Origin: F23-D06 sp947165685
GTDB taxonomy: Bacteria > Bacteroidota > Bacteroidia > Bacteroidales > WCHB1-69
Assembly: GCA_947165685.1 (NCBI GenBank)
Contig: CAMVBK010000005.1
Span: 1-64,000 of the forward strand
DNA length: 64,000 nucleotides
Direction of reading: 5' to 3'
A program made the position numbers and the translations under genes. Position 1 is the stretch's first letter; every line of letters begins with the position of its first letter. A model generated the notes under the pieces. The model had not been told where the DNA came from. It made no database searches and worked only from the letters and a program-made list of their open reading frames with translations. Shown in pieces: positions 60,142 through 64,000 of the stretch.

Positions 60142-62484
60142 ATGTTTCGAAAAAGTAATCTCTTAATCCAAATACTCTCCCTCGGGGTGGGTCTTGCAAT
60201 CGGCATCGTGCTGATTGCCAAAGTGTGCTTCGAGTTGTCGTACGACAGTTTCTATAAAGACGTGGACCGTATATATTGTATCCGTTCTGGTTACGAACTA
60301 CAGGGCGAATCCAGAGATTTCCCTCAGGTGAGTGGTGCGGTAGCATTTGGCTTCAAGGCAGAGGTGCCGGGAGTGGAAGAAGCCACTCGAATGACTTTCT
60401 ATTTCAATAGTGACCGTTATTTGGACGAGGATGGCAATGTCATCACCGGAAATCTCCGTTTAGCCGATTCATGCTTCTTCCGCGTTTTTGACCGTCCCAT
60501 TCTGGCTGGCAATCCGGAGAAAGTGCTGTCAGAGCCGCTATGTTTGATGGTGTCGGAGTCGTTTGCCAAAAAAATGGGTGGCGTGGAGGAATGTATTGGC
60601 AAAATCATCTACAACGAGGATGTCCCTTTGTTGAAAATGACTATTGAGGGCGTATTCAAGGATTTTCCTAAAAATGGTTCTATAGACGCCGACATTTTGC
60701 TGTCGATGGAGAGTTATTCAAAAAGCAGCACGGAGAACTGGGTCGGTAACGACCGCTATGTGGGATTTGTGAAATTGCAACAAGGTGTTGATCCGCAATC
60801 GCTTAACGATGCCATCCGTAGGATGCAGGAGGCTCATCAGCCTTTGGAGGAGTTTGAGAAGAACGGCATGAAGCTGTGGTATTATCTTGCACCATTTGGT
60901 AAAACCCACCTCAAAGAGTCTTCGGTGCATTCAATGGTAATACTGCTTTCCGTTATTGCAACAATGCTGATTGTCATCAGCTTACTCAACTATATCCTGA
61001 TCACAATTTCATCTATGGTGCATCGAGCCAAAGAAATTGGGGTACGAAAGTGCTATGGTGCGAACGCTTTCAGTATTTATGGATTATTGGCTCGGGAGTC
61101 GATAATACATCTATTATTGGCACTCGTTTTGGCAGCTGCCATTATTTTTGCCACAAAAGGATTGATACAGAACTTGTTGGGTGTGCCATTTGGGACATTA
61201 CTTGTTCCCCAAAGCATTTGGACTATTGTGGCTGTGCTGTTGCTTGTGCTGTTCGTTTCCGTTTTCGTTCCTGCGCAGCTTTACATGCGCATTCCCGTTT
61301 CGGTGGCCTTCCGCAATTATACGGAAAATTCGCGGCGATGGAAAATAGGACTGCTTGGCGTTCAGGTGTTTGTCAATGTATTTGTCATTTCGATGCTGAT
61401 GGTCATCGCTTCGCAATATCATAAAATGATGAACGACGACCCGGGCTACAATTATGAGAATGTGTTGTTTGTGGACATGTACGACGGAAATCAAGAGGCT
61501 CAACAACGTGTGGTGAATGCTCTTGGCCAACTTTCTGAAGTGACACACATTGCAGCAAGCTATGGTCTTCCTTATATTTGGTCGAATGGCGACAACATAT
61601 ATCTTCCCGGTGATGATCGTGAATTGTTCAACGTGGCCGACCAATACGAGGCCACAGAGCAATTCTATGCTCTTTTCGGGATGGAGTTTGTTGACGGTCG
61701 CGCACCGGCCGATTCCAATGAAGTGGTGGTGAGCGAGAGTTTTGTGAAACGAATGAATGACTTCACGGACTGGAGCGATGGAGCGGTGGGGAAACAGATT
61801 ATGATTACCGGACACGAAAACTCTTTGACAAATCTTAAATCATTCACGATCACAGGTGTTTACCGTGACTATCGTCTGGGTAGCCTCTTGGATATGGATA
61901 CCCGACCGAGCGTGCGTTTCTACGGCAGTTTGGAGGACGGAGAGTCTTATATGCCGCATCTGGTTTTCAAAGTGAATAAAATGGATGAAACCACGATTGG
62001 GAAGCTGAAGGAAGCCATTTCTAAGGCCCTTGATGGAAAAGATGTACAGTTGAAAGTATATGCGGACGAAATGCATTCAGCATACGAAGATAGTCGCAAG
62101 ATGCGCAACACCGTTTTCATCGGTTCCATTTTTGCATTGATGATTGCCATGTTGGGCCTCATCGGTTTCATACGCGATGAGTCGAGTCGTCGGAGCAAAG
62201 AAATGGCCATCCGCAAAATTAACGGTGCTACAGAGAGAGATGTACTAAGTATTTTTGCTTGGGGTGTGTTGAAGTTATCTCTTATTATGTCGATTTTTGC
62301 GTGTGCTTTCGCCTATTTCGTTGCCGACAAATGGCTTGAACAGTTCGCCGAGCACATCAGCCTCTCGCCGTTGTATTTCATCTTTGGCGCAACGGTGGTT
62401 CTTCTCATCGTAGCAGTCGTAGTCGTTATGAGTAGTGTCAGAATTGCGAGGACTAACCCTGCTGAGGCGTTGAAGAAGGAATAG
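60142..62484 (+). CDS. FtsX/MacB-type ABC transporter permease 2
   Basis: 780 residues with the same double layout as permease 1: first helix ILSLGVGLAIGIVLIAKVCF, periplasmic core, helices near 280-400, second unit, and the closing ARTNPAEALKKE. Sequence is only distantly related to permease 1 and its N-terminus lacks the MKSYLKF motif. It has no enhancer array of its own and probably is read from promoter 3 through the ATPase gene. Confidence 0.9.
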   Translation: MFRKSNLLIQILSLGVGLAIGIVLIAKVCFELSYDSFYKDVDRIYCIRSGYELQGESRDFPQVSGAVAFGFKAEVPGVEEATRMTFYFNSDRYLDEDGNVITGNLRLADSCFFRVFDRPILAGNPEKVLSEPLCLMVSESFAKKMGGVEECIGKIIYNEDVPLLKMTIEGVFKDFPKNGSIDADILLSMESYSKSSTENWVGNDRYVGFVKLQQGVDPQSLNDAIRRMQEAHQPLEEFEKNGMKLWYYLAPFGKTHLKESSVHSMVILLSVIATMLIVISLLNYILITISSMVHRAKEIGVRKCYGANAFSIYGLLARESIIHLLLALVLAAAIIFATKGLIQNLLGVPFGTLLVPQSIWTIVAVLLLVLFVSVFVPAQLYMRIPVSVAFRNYTENSRRWKIGLLGVQVFVNVFVISMLMVIASQYHKMMNDDPGYNYENVLFVDMYDGNQEAQQRVVNALGQLSEVTHIAASYGLPYIWSNGDNIYLPGDDRELFNVADQYEATEQFYALFGMEFVDGRAPADSNEVVVSESFVKRMNDFTDWSDGAVGKQIMITGHENSLTNLKSFTITGVYRDYRLGSLLDMDTRPSVRFYGSLEDGESYMPHLVFKVNKMDETTIGKLKEAISKALDGKDVQLKVYADEMHSAYEDSRKMRNTVFIGSIFALMIAMLGLIGFIRDESSRRSKEMAIRKINGATERDVLSIFAWGVLKLSLIMSIFACAFAYFVADKWLEQFAEHISLSPLYFIFGATVVLLIVAVVVVMSSVRIARTNPAEALKKE

Positions 62485-62497
62485 TTACTTGAAAAGA

Positions 62498-62821
62498 TCA
62501 ATTGATATGTGCAAAATGGTCCAAATAACGGTTGAGCGCGGCAAGGGTGTCCAAATCCCCATCAAGGAAAGCCCCGCAGTAAAGTTCCCGGAATCGGCAG
62601 AGCTCTTTCAGGAGGGCTCTGTGGTTGGGTTGCCCAAGCCTTCCGTATGCGATGGTCAGGTCGACGAGCTCTTGCATCCTTTCGAAAGCCTTCTCAGCGT
62701 TGTCACGACGGCCTTTAGCGAGCCATTTCGTGGCACGATAAGTTTCGCTCCCAATATTGGCCATCTGTTTTGCAAAGGGCATCTCGGCCCATGCTCCGTT
62801 ACTGAGTGTCTCGTGCTGCAT
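62498..62821 (-). CDS. Small helical protein of unknown function
   Basis: 107 residues, mostly helical: NGAWAEMPFAKQMANIGSE, KGRRDNAEKAFERMQELVDL, LLKELCRFRELYCG. It belongs to a small conserved family that, as I recall, often lies next to DUF5674 genes; here it follows a broken one with overlapping stop/start (TAATG). No function known. It is opposite to, and 13 bp from, the end of permease 2. Confidence 0.65.
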   Translation of the reverse strand: MQHETLSNGAWAEMPFAKQMANIGSETYRATKWLAKGRRDNAEKAFERMQELVDLTIAYGRLGQPNHRALLKELCRFRELYCGAFLDGDLDTLAALNRYLDHFAHIN

Positions 62822-62990
62822 TATTCAACGAATTTTGAAACGATGGATTTTATTTGTTCCCTGACTTCCGGATTCTCAACATCACGGCTGCGGTTGCCTT
62901 ATCGGCCACACACTTAATCATATCAATGAAAGTATTGGATGCCAATTCTTTAAGTTGTTCTCTTGATATTTTTTCAGTAAGTACCTGCAT
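62821..62990 (-). pseudogene. DUF5674-like gene with internal deletion and frameshift
   Basis: From ATG 62990 the frame reads MQVLTEKISREQLKELASNT, FIDMIKCVAD, like the start of DUF5674 proteins, but ends at a stop at 62850. In another frame the downstream part reads NRSRDVENPEVREQIKSIV and SKFVE, like their C-terminus, ending exactly at the TAATG overlap with the next gene. The middle of the protein is missing. The family match is from memory. Confidence 0.5.
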
Positions 62991-63035
62991 AAATCATTTT
63001 TTCGGCAAAAATAATAAAATATCAACTTCCTTAGA

Positions 63036-63099
63036 GCAGCCCCGGAGGGGCAAAACGCGCGCAGCGCAATTAACCCCACACAAGCGCAGCGCAGTGTGG
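63036..63099. repeat. Multi-hairpin repeat, copy 5
   Basis: GCAGCCCCGGAGGGGC, GCGCGCAGCGC and CCCCACAC...GTGTGG stems; ends 18 bp before the ATG of permease 3, the same geometry as copies 2 and 3. Confidence 0.88.
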
Positions 63100-63117
63100 A
63101 ACCTAAAACCAAATGAT

Positions 63118-64000
63118 ATGAAAAGCTACCTCAAATTCCTCAGCAGAAACAAACTCTACACCGCCGTGGAGGCGGTGGGACTGGTGGTGAGCCTCGCGTT
63201 CGTGATCATCATCGGCAGCTACGTGTGGCAGCAGTACGCCATCGCGCATTCCACCCCTGATGGCGAACGTGTCTATGCCGTGAGCGCTGACAACTACTTC
63301 TTCGGACTCTCGTGGTGGGACAAAGCCTGCTTCGAGGAGGAAATTCCCGAAGTGGAGACGGCCTGCCGGATAGGCTCTACCGACGAAGATGCCATTGTCA
63401 CGTATAAAGGCGAACCATTTAATGCCATTGTGACGTATGGAGACCCAGAGCTGTTCGAGATTTTCTCAGACCACCCCTTGGTGGATGGCAGTCTTGAACC
63501 TTACCGGTTGAAGGGACAGTGCCTTGTCTCTGAGTCTTTTGCGAAGCGCGTGCTGGGTGAAAACCCTGTGGGCAAGCAGGTCTCGATGCGTTTTTTTTTC
63601 GAGAACGTAGGCGAATACACAGTATGTGGTGTCTATCGTGACTTCACGAACTCGATGATGCCGACCACGGAAGTCCTCCTCAACCCCGAATTTGAGCCGA
63701 CACATGTCGGGAACGTGCCGTTCAGTTCTGTCGGGAATTTCACGACCTTGCTCAAGGTGCACGAAGGCACAGACAGAGAACTGTTTGCCCAAAAGATAAA
63801 AGCTGTCTGCCACAAAAACTACGACCGCATTGGTTTAGTCAAAGATTTTCTCATCCATACGCTACCCGAGGTCTATTTCAACGATAACCAGTTCCATTTC
63901 AAGAGCGGCAGTCGGCAAGTGCTGAGGGTTTTGTCGGTTGTGGTGCTTCTGCTCTTCGTCTCCGCGTTGTTCAACTATATCAACCTGAACATGGCCTTGT
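63118..64000 (+). CDS. FtsX/MacB-type ABC transporter permease 3, cut by the window end
   Basis: At least 294 residues, open at the window edge. Start MKSYLKFLSRNKLYTAVEAV is the same as permease 1, but the periplasmic core (from residue ~38, YVWQQYAIAHSTPDGERVY) has diverged. The second membrane helix region begins near 275 (VLRVLSVVVLLLFVSALFNYIN). A run of nine T at 63591-63599 encodes Arg-Phe-Phe-Phe in frame; loss or gain of one T would truncate the protein. No enhancer array or sigma-54-like site is visible before it. Confidence 0.88.
   Translation, partial: MKSYLKFLSRNKLYTAVEAVGLVVSLAFVIIIGSYVWQQYAIAHSTPDGERVYAVSADNYFFGLSWWDKACFEEEIPEVETACRIGSTDEDAIVTYKGEPFNAIVTYGDPELFEIFSDHPLVDGSLEPYRLKGQCLVSESFAKRVLGENPVGKQVSMRFFFENVGEYTVCGVYRDFTNSMMPTTEVLLNPEFEPTHVGNVPFSSVGNFTTLLKVHEGTDRELFAQKIKAVCHKNYDRIGLVKDFLIHTLPEVYFNDNQFHFKSGSRQVLRVLSVVVLLLFVSALFNYINLNMAL

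Noticed and set aside
63000..63117. Enhancer array before permease 3
   Set aside because: The leader holds the hairpin repeat but no half-site series; one TGTAA-like word is not enough.

Overview
The window looks like a chromosome segment from a type IX secretion (T9SS)-positive member of the Bacteroidota, most likely Bacteroidales. The evidence is: -7 promoter elements of the TAnnTTTG type in front of most transcription units; the gene order bamD-rpoZ-coaBC-porD-recN; a prolyl-tRNA synthetase of the archaeal/eukaryal type; and three very different T9SS cargo proteins (two with type A and one with type B sorting domains). I cannot place it at genus level.

Layout. 1-230 is a fragment of an RHS protein. 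689-10555 holds a PIF1-like helicase with HRDC and helix-turn-helix tails, a DUF308 membrane protein, a FadL-like outer-membrane protein, a Tyr/His/Ser-rich lipoprotein, proS and mazG. 10645-29736 is a surface and secretion region: a PorE-type OmpA protein, a 3561-residue T9SS adhesin with extreme codon bias, an MsbA-like exporter, trmB, tRNA-Pro(CGG), and a CUB/nidogen/PKD-like T9SS type B protein. 29889-41921 is housekeeping on the minus strand: an esterase, the coupled set xseB-methyltransferase-trmD-O-antigen ligase, recN-porD-coaBC-rpoZ-bamD, and PBP1A.

42105-64000 is the most interesting part. An NtrC-type response regulator and a short histidine kinase are followed by the parts of a TolC/HlyD/ABC (MacB-like) tripartite exporter. 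These parts are split by accessory genes on the minus strand (a C10 cysteine protease with two secreted unknowns, and DUF4143 ATPases whole and broken) and by a DUF4065 (Panacea) gene pair on the plus strand. In front of tolC, hlyD and the first FtsX-like permease lies the same regulatory cassette: four half-sites of the TGTAA/TTACA type, then 53-54 bp further on a sigma-54-like -24 element (TTTGGCAY). The simplest reading is that the regulator encoded at 42105 binds these arrays and fires a dispersed sigma-54 regulon for the exporter. A ~65-bp multi-hairpin repeat sits in the leaders of hlyD, the ATPase gene and two permeases, and also after tolC. A second hairpin family (GTAGAGACGC) occurs three times.

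Two genome-wide habits stand out. Many intergenic gaps are filled with short-word tandem arrays, with different words in different gaps. Both T9SS adhesins carry inner modules whose base composition differs from the rest of the gene, which suggests domain exchange.
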